DNA of 64,000 nucleotides, taken from NCBI GenBank assembly GCA_050248155.1, contig JBFWSW010000009.1:1-64000 (forward strand), in the 5' to 3' direction. A model generated the notes under the pieces. That model was not told the origin of the DNA. It made no database searches and worked only from the letters and a program-made list of their open reading frames with translations. This DNA comes from VFMC01 sp050248155 (GTDB lineage: Bacteria; Actinomycetota; Acidimicrobiia; Acidimicrobiales; Ilumatobacteraceae). The position numbers were made by a program, and so were the translations under genes. This document shows, in pieces, positions 26,711 through 34,773 of the stretch (the first letter of the stretch is position 1; each line of letters begins with the position of its first letter).

Positions 26711-27509
26711 AGAAGACGCCGCTGCCCAACTCGCCCGCAGCCACGAACCGCGCCGTACCGGCGGCCCGCCAGATGGGGGCGACCTCGATGTGCACGTGGG
26801 CCATCGGCCAGTCACCACCGTCGGTCGGCCGTTGGTGGATCCACAACATGTACGGCATCGGCTCGTCGAACAGCCGGTCGAGCCGACCGAGCGCGTCGCC
26901 GAGGCATCCGGCGAGGGCATCGCGATCGGCGTCGCCGAGCGACGGCAGGTCGGGCAGGTGCTGTTCCGGCGCGATGAGCAGCTCGAACGGCCACGTCGCG
27001 GCGTGTGGCACCACAGCCCGCCACCCATCGCTGGTGAGCACCTCGTGGCCCTCGGCGAGCTCGGCGCAGATCGGGCAACTGGGCCGATCGAGCTCGCGCA
27101 GGGCAGCCGGCGGCACCGCGTCGAAGGCGTACAGCTGGCCGTGTGGGTGCGGGATCGTCGCGCCGACCTCGGCGCCGCGGTTCTCGAACAGCAGCACGTA
27201 GGCGACGTCGGCCCGGCCGCCCTGGGCTCGTGTGCGATCGACCCACAGGTCGACCACCCGGCGCACCCGCTCGGTGCCGAGCGTGCCGAGCGACGCCTGG
27301 TGGTCGGGTGAGAACAGCAGCACCTCACACCGATCGTCGGGCAGCGCGGGCCAGCGGTTGGCGAACCAGCGCACGTCGTAGGGCTCGGGCGCCTCGAGTC
27401 CGCCCGGGCAGAACGGGCACGCACCATCGCCCGGCAGGTTCGGCCGGTGCTGGCGGGCATCGACGAACCAGACGGGTGCGCCCGACCGCTGCACCACTCG
27501 CAGCTCCAC
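26652..27509 (-). CDS. galT: Galactose-1-phosphate uridylyltransferase (GalT-like)
   Basis: Transfers UMP between UDP-glucose and a hexose 1-phosphate (Leloir pathway) via a uridylylated His. The 285-residue protein belongs to the HIT-fold GalT branch: CPFC at 31-34 and CPIC near 146 are zinc ligands, GATIPHPHGQ has the active-site HPH at 121-123, and MAHVHIEV lies near the end. It is shorter than E. coli GalT (348). The GTG at 27509 is chosen because AGAGGAG lies 4-5 nt upstream; the ATG further upstream has none. It is divergent from the sugar-transport operon and shares its regulatory region, which suggests co-regulation. No galK or galE is near. Confidence 0.87.
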   Translation of the reverse strand: MELRVVQRSGAPVWFVDARQHRPNLPGDGACPFCPGGLEAPEPYDVRWFANRWPALPDDRCEVLLFSPDHQASLGTLGTERVRRVVDLWVDRTRAQGGRADVAYVLLFENRGAEVGATIPHPHGQLYAFDAVPPAALRELDRPSCPICAELAEGHEVLTSDGWRAVVPHAATWPFELLIAPEQHLPDLPSLGDADRDALAGCLGDALGRLDRLFDEPMPYMLWIHQRPTDGGDWPMAHVHIEVAPIWRAAGTARFVAAGELGSGVFFNPLMPDAAAERLRELGPG

Positions 27510-27552
27510 TGCTCCTCTCGCCTCCCCGTCTCGCCCGTGCCACACGGGTCGT

Positions 27553-27615
27553 CGAAATCGAAACTAATCGAAGATTCTTGACGCCGCTACGGGCATGACT
27601 CTATAAAGGTCGAAA
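27553..27615 (+). promoter_or_regulatory. Promoter and CGAAA-repeat operator of the sugar operon
   Basis: TTGACG (27578-27583) and TATAAA (27602-27607) are 18 bp apart, a good sigma70-type promoter; the start would be near 27614. CGAAA occurs at 27553 and 27559 and CGAA at 27569, just upstream of -35, and CGAAA again at 27611, just after -10. TTTCG/CGAAA repeats are typical operators of DeoR-family repressors, and a DeoR regulator is the fifth gene of this operon. The stretch is strikingly AT-rich for the window. Confidence 0.6.
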
Positions 27616-27656
27616 GTAAATCGCCCTCGGACGACGGGCGGAGCAGAGGGGGACAC

Positions 27657-28775
27657 ATGCAGCACGCATCCGGACGGTTCCGGTGGGGAACGGCCATCGT
27701 GGTCACCGCCGCACTCGCGCTCGCCGCGTGTGGCGGCGACGACGATGACGACACCGCCGACACGGCGGCAGCCACGACCGCGGCACCCGCGACGACCGGC
27801 GGTGCCGACACGACCGCCGCCCCAACCGAGACGACCGCGGCGCCGGGCGGCGCGCAGATCGACCCCGAGGCTCGCGCCGATGCGATCGAGCTGTCGGAGG
27901 ACGAGCTCTCCGCGATCTCGAACGTCTCGTCGGGCGAGCTCGTCGGCATCGTCGCGGCCACCATGGCCACCGATTATCACAAGACGCTGAACGAATCCAT
28001 CAAGGCACGGGCGGAAGAGCTCGGGTTCACCGCCGAGATCTTCGACTCGAAGGAAGACCCGAGCCAGCAGCTGCAGGGCATCGAGGGGTTCATCTCGAAG
28101 GACGCGGCGGCGATCATCGTCACCGGGCTCGGTGGCGAGGCGATCGGCCCCATCGCCCAGGAGGCCATCGACAAGGGCATCTTCGTCGTGCAGGTGGCCG
28201 GTCGTGACCTGTCCGAGGTGGGCGCGGTCACCCTGAGCGTCGAGGAAGAGGACATCGCGGTGGCCGAGGGCACCATGGCCGGCGAGTACGCGGCGGCGAC
28301 CTTCGGTGACGAGCAGCTGAACATGATCATCACCGACTACCCCGAGATCGAGTCGCTCGTGGCCCGGGCCGACATGATCGAGGAGGCGTTCCTCGCGGCG
28401 TACCCCAACGCGACCTTCCTGCCCCGCATCCTCGGCGGCACCGCCGAGAACGGGGTGACGTCGATGGAGACCGCGCTGCAGGCACACGACGACATCGATG
28501 GCGTCCTCGGCATCAACGACGCCGGCAACCTCGGCGCCTATCAGGCACTCGACACCGCCGGCAAGACCGCCGACGACGTGTTCATCTTCGGCATCGACTG
28601 CGAGCCGCAGGCCAAGGAGTACATCGACGCGGGTGACACGATGTACAAGGGGTGCGTCGACACCAACCCGGCGGGCACGGGTGTGCTCGCTGTCGATGCG
28701 TTCGCCAAGTACGTCGCCGGCGGCACCGTGCCGGGCATCCTCGAGGTGCCAGTCATCAGCTACACCGGTTCCTGA
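27657..28775 (+). CDS. Sugar ABC transporter substrate-binding lipoprotein
   Basis: A 372-residue extracellular solute-binding protein of the RbsB/periplasmic-binding-protein 4 type. The signal peptide ends LALAACGG with Cys25 as lipidation site; a Thr/Ala/Asp-rich spacer runs to about residue 65. The mature fold starts SGELVGIVAATMATDYHKTLNESIKARAEELGF and includes DAAAIIVTGLGGEAI and GVLGINDAGNLGAYQAL, typical of pentose/hexose-binding proteins. Ligand not predictable. A strong AGAGGGGG site precedes the ATG. It is the first gene of the operon, 33 bp before the glycosidase-like gene. Confidence 0.92.
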   Translation: MQHASGRFRWGTAIVVTAALALAACGGDDDDDTADTAAATTAAPATTGGADTTAAPTETTAAPGGAQIDPEARADAIELSEDELSAISNVSSGELVGIVAATMATDYHKTLNESIKARAEELGFTAEIFDSKEDPSQQLQGIEGFISKDAAAIIVTGLGGEAIGPIAQEAIDKGIFVVQVAGRDLSEVGAVTLSVEEEDIAVAEGTMAGEYAAATFGDEQLNMIITDYPEIESLVARADMIEEAFLAAYPNATFLPRILGGTAENGVTSMETALQAHDDIDGVLGINDAGNLGAYQALDTAGKTADDVFIFGIDCEPQAKEYIDAGDTMYKGCVDTNPAGTGVLAVDAFAKYVAGGTVPGILEVPVISYTGS

Positions 28776-28808
28776 GCAGGCGAGGCAGAGGCCACCCGAG
28801 TCGCGTCC

Positions 28809-30875
28809 ATGAGGGTCCCCCGCACCGACGCACTCCTCCCCGATCGTTCCGTCGAGGTCGATCTCGACTGGTTCGAGCCCGGCGACGCCGGACGCGTGGA
28901 GGAGTTCGTCGGGCGGGTGACCCCTGTGCTCGCAGGACATCGCGACCACCGGAGCGTCGTCCTCAACCCCGGGTTCCTGGCCGACATCCTCACCGAGTTC
29001 GATGGCGACCCCGGCATGCGGTTGCCGCTCCGATCGTCGCGGTACGCGCGGTGGCGCGACTGCACCTACGCCGACCTGGCGTGGCTCGCGGCCGAGCTGC
29101 GGCGCTGCGCGGCAGCGCAGGGCATCGACGGCCTCCGCGTCGGCATCTTCGTCGCCGGCGTCGGTCGGGTCATCACCGGCAGCGACCTCTACGACCTGGC
29201 GAGCGACTGGTGCGACCGGCACCCCGAGCTGTACCCGTTCGACCTGTCGCCGCTGCCCGGCCCCGACCTCGACCCCCGCGTCCCCCTGCGCGGCGACGAT
29301 CATCGGTACGCCTCGCGCCCCGACGGCATCGCCGAGGGAACGAGCTTCGGTGAGTTCCTGGCCGACCAGTGGGCGGATGTCGCGGCGACGTGCGGGCTCG
29401 ACGTCATCCACCTCCGCGACGGCTTCTGGGGTCCGATGCTCTACACCCGCAAGGGCCCCTACGGCGTCCGTGCGAGCGACGACGCGAAGGAGAACGCGAC
29501 GTGGACGGCTGCCGTGCGCGACCTGTTCGCCGCAGTGAAGGCCGCCAGACCCGAGGCGCTCGTCATGGCCTACACGTCGGGCATCGGTGCGACGGCCGAG
29601 TGGCGGTGCGGCTGCGTCGACACCGAGGAGGTGCTGCGCGGTGGGGGCGTCGACGTCCTCATCGACCAGACGTGGGGCGGCGCCTGGCAGGACTGGTGGG
29701 ATGACTGGTGGAAGGGCTGGACCAACCAGCACGTCAACCTGCTGTCCCACGCCGTCGCGGTCCGGCGGAGCGGCAATCCCGTGCGCCACTACAAGCTCAT
29801 CGAGACCTGGGACGGCTGGGAGCCGTTCGACACCGTGCACGCGGTGCCACAGAAGCTGCGCTGGGCGATGTGGGCGTGGTCGCACGCAGCGGTCGCCACA
29901 CCCGACGGGCTCGAGGTGGCGGACGGGACGTACATCTCGTGGATGAACGATCGCGACCGGCGCCTGCTCGATGCCGACGCGGTCGAGTTCGTCGCCTCGA
30001 ACCTCGACGCCGCCGAGACCGATGCGGCGACGATGACGGCGGTCGGCGGACCGCTCGTCGTGTTCGACCACGACGGCGTCGCACGGCAGCACGAGCGGGC
30101 TCCCCGCGACAGCATCAGCGAGCACGTCGAGGATGCCGTGGCGCTGCTGATGAAGTGGGGCACCCCCGTCCTCGGCGCGACGGATGTGTCGTGGACCGAC
30201 GCGGTCGACACCCACGGCGGCGCGATCGTGCAGGCAGGTGGCAGCCGGGCGTCGATCGATGGTCCGGTCATGATGGTCGGCAGGGCCGATCGCATCGGTG
30301 CCGACCTGCTCGGGCGCGCCGGCGTGACCTCCGTCGGTCAGGTCCGGCCGCGTGGCTACCACCGCGAGGCGGCCGACGACGCTCGACTCAGCGACGGGTG
30401 GGTGCACCTGAGCGGCGACGCCGAGGTCGAGGTGGCCGACGAGCACGTGCTCGTGCGTGCCGGAGGTCAGCCGACCTTGGCCGCGTCCGACGAGGGTGCA
30501 TGGTGGCAGCCACCCGACCTGTCCGATCCTGCCAACCCCTTGTTGCCTCGCTCGCAGTACGGCAGCGTGGCGTCGGCGGTGCGGGCAGCGCGTTGGTGGA
30601 GCAACCACAGCGACGTGCGCACGGCGCCGCCCGACGTGCACCTCCCCGTCACGGTGCAGTCGTGGCGGACCGGCGATCGCACCACGGTGCTGCTCGGCAA
30701 CCTCGAGACCGGATGGGTCGGCGACTCGCGGTCGGGACGGTGCGCGAACATCACCGTCGATGGCGGCCGCTCGTGGCACCGGTTCGACGTGCCACCCGAG
30801 GGTTGCGTCGTCGCCACCCTCGAACCCAGCGGGCTCGTGACGGAGTTGTCGAACCGCGATCTGGAGGACCAATGA
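28809..30875 (+). CDS. Uncharacterised glycoside-hydrolase-like protein, paralogue A
   Basis: A 688-residue protein without a signal peptide, so cytoplasmic. I cannot name its family. Residues about 10-380 alternate strands and helices like a TIM barrel, with aromatic-rich conserved blocks DGFWGPMLYTRKGPYG (about 203), DQTWGGAWQDWW (286-297) and LIETWDGWE (330-338). Residues about 400-540 resemble a Rossmann-like domain and the end (about 560-688) a beta-sandwich, a plan like GH42 beta-galactosidases. Glu332 in ETWDGWE is a candidate nucleophile. A second copy lies at the operon end. Its stop overlaps the permease ATG (ATGA). Hydrolysis of an imported glycoside is inference. Confidence 0.72.
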   Translation: MRVPRTDALLPDRSVEVDLDWFEPGDAGRVEEFVGRVTPVLAGHRDHRSVVLNPGFLADILTEFDGDPGMRLPLRSSRYARWRDCTYADLAWLAAELRRCAAAQGIDGLRVGIFVAGVGRVITGSDLYDLASDWCDRHPELYPFDLSPLPGPDLDPRVPLRGDDHRYASRPDGIAEGTSFGEFLADQWADVAATCGLDVIHLRDGFWGPMLYTRKGPYGVRASDDAKENATWTAAVRDLFAAVKAARPEALVMAYTSGIGATAEWRCGCVDTEEVLRGGGVDVLIDQTWGGAWQDWWDDWWKGWTNQHVNLLSHAVAVRRSGNPVRHYKLIETWDGWEPFDTVHAVPQKLRWAMWAWSHAAVATPDGLEVADGTYISWMNDRDRRLLDADAVEFVASNLDAAETDAATMTAVGGPLVVFDHDGVARQHERAPRDSISEHVEDAVALLMKWGTPVLGATDVSWTDAVDTHGGAIVQAGGSRASIDGPVMMVGRADRIGADLLGRAGVTSVGQVRPRGYHREAADDARLSDGWVHLSGDAEVEVADEHVLVRAGGQPTLAASDEGAWWQPPDLSDPANPLLPRSQYGSVASAVRAARWWSNHSDVRTAPPDVHLPVTVQSWRTGDRTTVLLGNLETGWVGDSRSGRCANITVDGGRSWHRFDVPPEGCVVATLEPSGLVTELSNRDLEDQ

Positions 30876-31870
30876 CCGACACCGCCGCGCTCGTGCCGGT
30901 GACCGATGTGCACGACCCGGGCGAGGCTCGACGCATCCGACGTGCCCGAGCCCTCGACGTGCTGTCGCGTGAGGGCTTCATCGTCATCTTCCTGTTGTGG
31001 GCGATCTACCTCAGCCTCGCCACCGACAAGTTCCTCACCACCGACAACGTCTTGTTGCTGTTGCGCCAGGCGGCGATCTTCTCGATCGCCGGCATCGGGT
31101 CGACGTTGGTCGCGATCCTCGGCGAGCTCGACATCTCCTTCGGCGCGATCCTCGGGTTCGCGGGGTGCGTGGGTGCGGCCTGGACGGTGGGCGGCACGCA
31201 CCCGGCCGTGGCCATCATGATCGTCATCCTCATCGGTGCGGCAGCGGGCCTGGTGAACGGCGTGCTCGTCAACTACGTCCGCATCCCGTCGGTGGTGGCG
31301 ACGCTCGGCACGCTGGCGGTGCTGGAGGGCATGTCGCAGGTGTACACGGGCGGGTCGAGCATCACCGGGGACGAGCTCGACCGCCTGCGGTTCCTGTCGC
31401 GCGACAAGTGGCTCGGCATCCCGTCATCGGCCGTGATCGCCGCCGTCCTGTACTTCATCGCCTGGATCGTCACCACCCGGCTCAGGTTCGGCGCACGGCT
31501 GTTCGCCACCGGCGACAACCGCGAGGCAGCGTTCCGGGCGGGCATCGCCGTGCAACGCATCCGGCTCACGGTCTTCATCGTCGCCGGGGCGCTCGCAGGC
31601 TTCGCCGGTCTGATGCTGGTCGACCGCATCGGCCGAGCGCAGTCGAGCCTCGGAGCCGACGCCTTGTTCCCGGTGCTCACCGCCGTCATCCTCGGCGGCG
31701 TCAGCATGCACGGAGGGCAAGGTCGGGTCATCAACACCGCGATCGCGTCGGTCTTCCTTGCCAGCATCACCAACGGGCTCATCCTGCTCGGGGTCGCCTC
31801 CGAGGTGCAACGCATCGTCCAAGGCGCCGTCCTGATCGCGGCCGTCTCGCTCGATCGGTTGCGATCGTGA
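30872..31870 (+). CDS. Sugar ABC transporter permease (RbsC-like)
   Basis: A 332-residue integral membrane subunit of a CUT2-type sugar importer. ALDVLSREGFIVIFLLWAIYLSL opens the protein; GELDISFGAILGFAGCVGAAW, VNYVRIPSVVATLGTLAVLEGM and FPVLTAVILGGVSMHGGQG are signature blocks of the RbsC/BPD_transp_2 family. About nine membrane helices are visible. GGAGG lies just before the ATG, and the start overlaps the preceding stop; its own stop overlaps the ATPase GTG. A single permease gene implies a homodimer. Confidence 0.92.
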   Translation: MTDTAALVPVTDVHDPGEARRIRRARALDVLSREGFIVIFLLWAIYLSLATDKFLTTDNVLLLLRQAAIFSIAGIGSTLVAILGELDISFGAILGFAGCVGAAWTVGGTHPAVAIMIVILIGAAAGLVNGVLVNYVRIPSVVATLGTLAVLEGMSQVYTGGSSITGDELDRLRFLSRDKWLGIPSSAVIAAVLYFIAWIVTTRLRFGARLFATGDNREAAFRAGIAVQRIRLTVFIVAGALAGFAGLMLVDRIGRAQSSLGADALFPVLTAVILGGVSMHGGQGRVINTAIASVFLASITNGLILLGVASEVQRIVQGAVLIAAVSLDRLRS

Positions 31871-32673
31871 TCGCCGACTCGCCGAGTCCCGCTGTCACCG
31901 ATGCCCCCCTGTTCGCGGCGCGCGGGCTGTGGAAGCACTACGGCGGCGTCGCCGCGGTCGCCGACGTGTCGATCGAGTTCCCGGCCGGCACGGTCACCGC
32001 GATCGTCGGTGACAACGGTGCGGGGAAGTCGACGATGGTGAAGATGCTCTGCGGCGCGGTCAGCCCCGATGCCGGGCACATCGAGATCCGCGGCCGGGAG
32101 GTGCGCCTGTCGTCACCAGCGCAGGCACGCGAGGCCGGCATCGCGACCGTGTACCAGGACCTCGCGCTGGCCGATCATCGCAACGTCGCCGAGAACCTGT
32201 TCCTCGGACGCGAGATCGTGCGATCGGTCGGACCGTTCAAGGTGCTGGCGCGCGCCGAGATGCGTCGCGCTGCGGTGGAAGCGCTCGCTGAGCTCAAGGT
32301 GCGCATCCCCGACGTGCGGCGTGAGGCACGGACGCTGTCGGGGGGCCAGCGCCAGGGTGTGGCCATCGCCCGTGCTGTGCACCAGGGGAGCACGATCCTC
32401 GTGATGGACGAGCCGATGGCCGCGCTCGGCTTGCAGGAGCAGGGCCGGGTGATCGAGCTCGTCGAGGGCCTCGCGTCGCGCGGACTGACCCAGCTGATCG
32501 TCAGCCACAACCTCGACCACGTCTTCCACCTCTCGACGCACATCGCCGTCATGCGGCTCGGCCGGTTGGTGGGTGTTCGCCGAACGGCCGACACCGATCG
32601 CAGCGAGATCCTCCACATGATCAGCGGGCTCGAGCCCAGCCGACCCGAACGAACGCCAGGAACCCCCTCATGA
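31867..32673 (+). CDS. Sugar ABC transporter ATPase, single domain (FrcA-like)
   Basis: A 268-residue ATP-binding subunit. GDNGAGKST is Walker A, VYQDLAL the Q-loop, LSGGQRQ the signature, TILVMDEPMAALG Walker B and VSHNLDHVF the H-loop. Most CUT2 importers use a tandem ATPase of about 500 residues (RbsA); this one has a single domain as in the fructose importer FrcA, so it should work as a homodimer. The GTG start overlaps the permease stop (GTGA), and its stop overlaps the regulator ATG (ATGA). Confidence 0.92.
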   Translation: MIADSPSPAVTDAPLFAARGLWKHYGGVAAVADVSIEFPAGTVTAIVGDNGAGKSTMVKMLCGAVSPDAGHIEIRGREVRLSSPAQAREAGIATVYQDLALADHRNVAENLFLGREIVRSVGPFKVLARAEMRRAAVEALAELKVRIPDVRREARTLSGGQRQGVAIARAVHQGSTILVMDEPMAALGLQEQGRVIELVEGLASRGLTQLIVSHNLDHVFHLSTHIAVMRLGRLVGVRRTADTDRSEILHMISGLEPSRPERTPGTPS

Positions 32674-33476
32674 GTCCGAAGGAACCCCTCCCGCCCGAGG
32701 TGCGCCAAGCACGCATCCGCTCGTACGTGAACGAGCACGAGTTCGTCCGCGTGAGCGAGCTGTCCGAGCAGTTCGGCATCAGCGAGGTCACTGCCCGCGC
32801 CGACTTGACGACGCTCGAGGACGCGGGCCATCTGCGACGCGTGCACGGCGGCGCCGTTCCGCGATCGGTCCATCGCGCCGAGCGACCGTTCGACCTGCGC
32901 GAGGACAGCCTCGTCGCCGACCGGAGCAACATCGGCGCCGAGGCAGCGAGGCGCGTCCGCTCGGGCGACGCGGTGCTGATCGACGTCGGCACCACCACGA
33001 CAGCGCTCGCCCGAGCGTTGGTCGAGCGCACCGACCTCACCGAGGTGGCCGTGTTCACCAACGGGCTCACGATCGCGCTCGAGCTCGAGACGGCGTTCCC
33101 CCGCGTGTCGGTCGTCGTGACCGGAGGGACGCTACGGCCGATGCAACACAGCCTCGTCAACCCGCTCGGGGAGGGCATCCTGGCCGAGATCAGCGCGTCG
33201 GTCGCGTTCATCGGCTGCAACGGTGTCGACCCGACCGGTGGCATCACCAACATCAACCTGCCCGAGGCCGAGATCAAGCGGCGGATGGTCGCAGCAGCAC
33301 GCAAGCGCGTGGTGCTCGCCGACGGCCGCAAGGTGGGCGTCGTCGAGCTCGTGCGCGTCTGCGCGATCGGCGACGTCGACGAGCTCATCACCGACGACCG
33401 CGCCGACGCCGGCGTGCTCGACCGCATCCGCGAGCTCGGCGTGCAGGTGACCGTCGTCGCCGCCGCAGCGGGCTGA
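32670..33476 (+). CDS. DeoR-family transcriptional regulator
   Basis: A 268-residue repressor of the DeoR/GlpR type. The N-terminal HTH is VRVSELSEQFGISEVTARADLTTLEDAGHLRRVHGGAV (about 25-63) and the effector domain of the sugar-phosphate-isomerase fold has LIDVGTTTTALARAL, GFINGLTIALEL-like strands and VAFIGCNGVDPTGGITN. These regulators usually sense a phosphorylated sugar intermediate. Encoded within the operon with ATGA overlap, so probably autoregulated through the CGAAA repeats in front of the first gene. Confidence 0.92.
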   Translation: MSPKEPLPPEVRQARIRSYVNEHEFVRVSELSEQFGISEVTARADLTTLEDAGHLRRVHGGAVPRSVHRAERPFDLREDSLVADRSNIGAEAARRVRSGDAVLIDVGTTTTALARALVERTDLTEVAVFTNGLTIALELETAFPRVSVVVTGGTLRPMQHSLVNPLGEGILAEISASVAFIGCNGVDPTGGITNINLPEAEIKRRMVAAARKRVVLADGRKVGVVELVRVCAIGDVDELITDDRADAGVLDRIRELGVQVTVVAAAAG

Positions 33477-33492
33477 TCGGAGGCGTTCGACC

Positions 33493-34773
33493 ATGCACCT
33501 CGCTGTCATCGGGGCCGGCCCCGCAGGCCTCACCGCCGCGTATCGGCTCCAGCAGAACGGCCACCGTGTCGCCGTCCTCGAACGCGAGCCCTCCGCCGGA
33601 GGGCGGACGCACACCCAGCACCACGGGCCAGGGCACTGGGTCGACACCGGCGCCGGCTGGTTGGCGAGCTTCTACCCCGAGACGCTCGCGTTGCTCGACG
33701 AGCTCGACCTGAGGTCGCTCCTGTCACCGATGCAGCTCCGTGGCGGCGGCGACTTGCAGCTCGACGGACGAGTGGTCCCCACGCCGAACTCGGTCGGTCG
33801 CATCCTGCGCAGCTCGTTGCTCGGCCCGGTCGACAAGGCGCGGTTCTTCGCGTGGATGGCCCGCCTCTTCGTGACGCAACGCGGTGATCTCCACATCGAC
33901 CTTCGCCATGACGCCGAGACCGCGCTCGAGGCGCTCGCCGGCGTCGGGGTGGCAGCGCGCGAGCGCATCGTCCGACCGAACTTCGAGGGCCCGTTCTTCG
34001 CTCGGCTGGAGGACATGTCCGGCTCACTGGTCCGGTCGTGGATGCGCGCCCTCAGCGTCGGCACGTTCTTCCACGTCGAGGGTGGGATGGACGCACCGTG
34101 GCGGCGAATCGGCGAACGGGTCGACGTCCGCACCGGCGTCGACGTGCGGCACGTCGAGCAACGGGGAGCGCGGGTGGCGGTCACCACGGCCGACGGCACG
34201 GAGGAGTTCGACGGCGCAGTCGTCGCGGTGCCGGCGCCACTCGCGTGCGACATCGTCGACGCGGCCGTCCGACCGGCTTGGCTCGACCAGGTGCACTACG
34301 TGCCACACGTGCGGTTGTACGCGGCACGGCGCGCCGCGGGTCCGCCACGCAGCGGCATCCACGTGTTCCCGAACACCACGGTCGCAACGGTCGAGATCGG
34401 CGCAGGCCGCTTCGGCGCATGGGGCCAGGTGCCCGACGACTGGGAGTGGGCGCTCGTCTGCTCGCCTTCGACCGGCAGCGCACCCCTCATCGACCTGGAC
34501 GAGGACGACGTCAAGGAGCGGCTGTGGCGCGATGCCGCGCAGATCGACCCGCGCCTGTTCTCGCTCGACGACGCCGATGTCGTGCAGCTCATCCGCTGGC
34601 GCCATGCCGTGCCCGACGTCCGGCCCGGGTACCACCGCCGGTTGGCGACGTTCCAGCAGCGGCCTCCTGTCGTGTTCGCCGGTGACTGGCTGGTGCAGCC
34701 CTGCGTCGAAGGCGCGGTCCGGTCGGGCAACGCCGCAGCCCGATGCTTCCCTGCGGCAGGGGGCGCGCGATGA
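33493..34773 (+). CDS. FAD-dependent amine-oxidase/protoporphyrinogen-oxidase-like protein
   Basis: A 426-residue flavoprotein. The dinucleotide fold opens AVIGAGPAGLTAAYRLQQNGHRVAVLERE with GxGxxG at 7-12, followed by AGGRTHT; the C-terminal FAD contact is PVVFAGDWLVQPCVEGAVRSGNAAA. The middle has the substrate domain with an EGGMDAPWRRIGERV segment like protoporphyrinogen oxidases and carotenoid/amine oxidases. No signal peptide. Being inside a sugar uptake operon is unusual for this superfamily; oxidation of the imported compound or its aglycone is inference. GGAGG precedes the ATG; the stop overlaps the next ATG (ATGA). Confidence 0.85.
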   Translation: MHLAVIGAGPAGLTAAYRLQQNGHRVAVLEREPSAGGRTHTQHHGPGHWVDTGAGWLASFYPETLALLDELDLRSLLSPMQLRGGGDLQLDGRVVPTPNSVGRILRSSLLGPVDKARFFAWMARLFVTQRGDLHIDLRHDAETALEALAGVGVAARERIVRPNFEGPFFARLEDMSGSLVRSWMRALSVGTFFHVEGGMDAPWRRIGERVDVRTGVDVRHVEQRGARVAVTTADGTEEFDGAVVAVPAPLACDIVDAAVRPAWLDQVHYVPHVRLYAARRAAGPPRSGIHVFPNTTVATVEIGAGRFGAWGQVPDDWEWALVCSPSTGSAPLIDLDEDDVKERLWRDAAQIDPRLFSLDDADVVQLIRWRHAVPDVRPGYHRRLATFQQRPPVVFAGDWLVQPCVEGAVRSGNAAARCFPAAGGAR

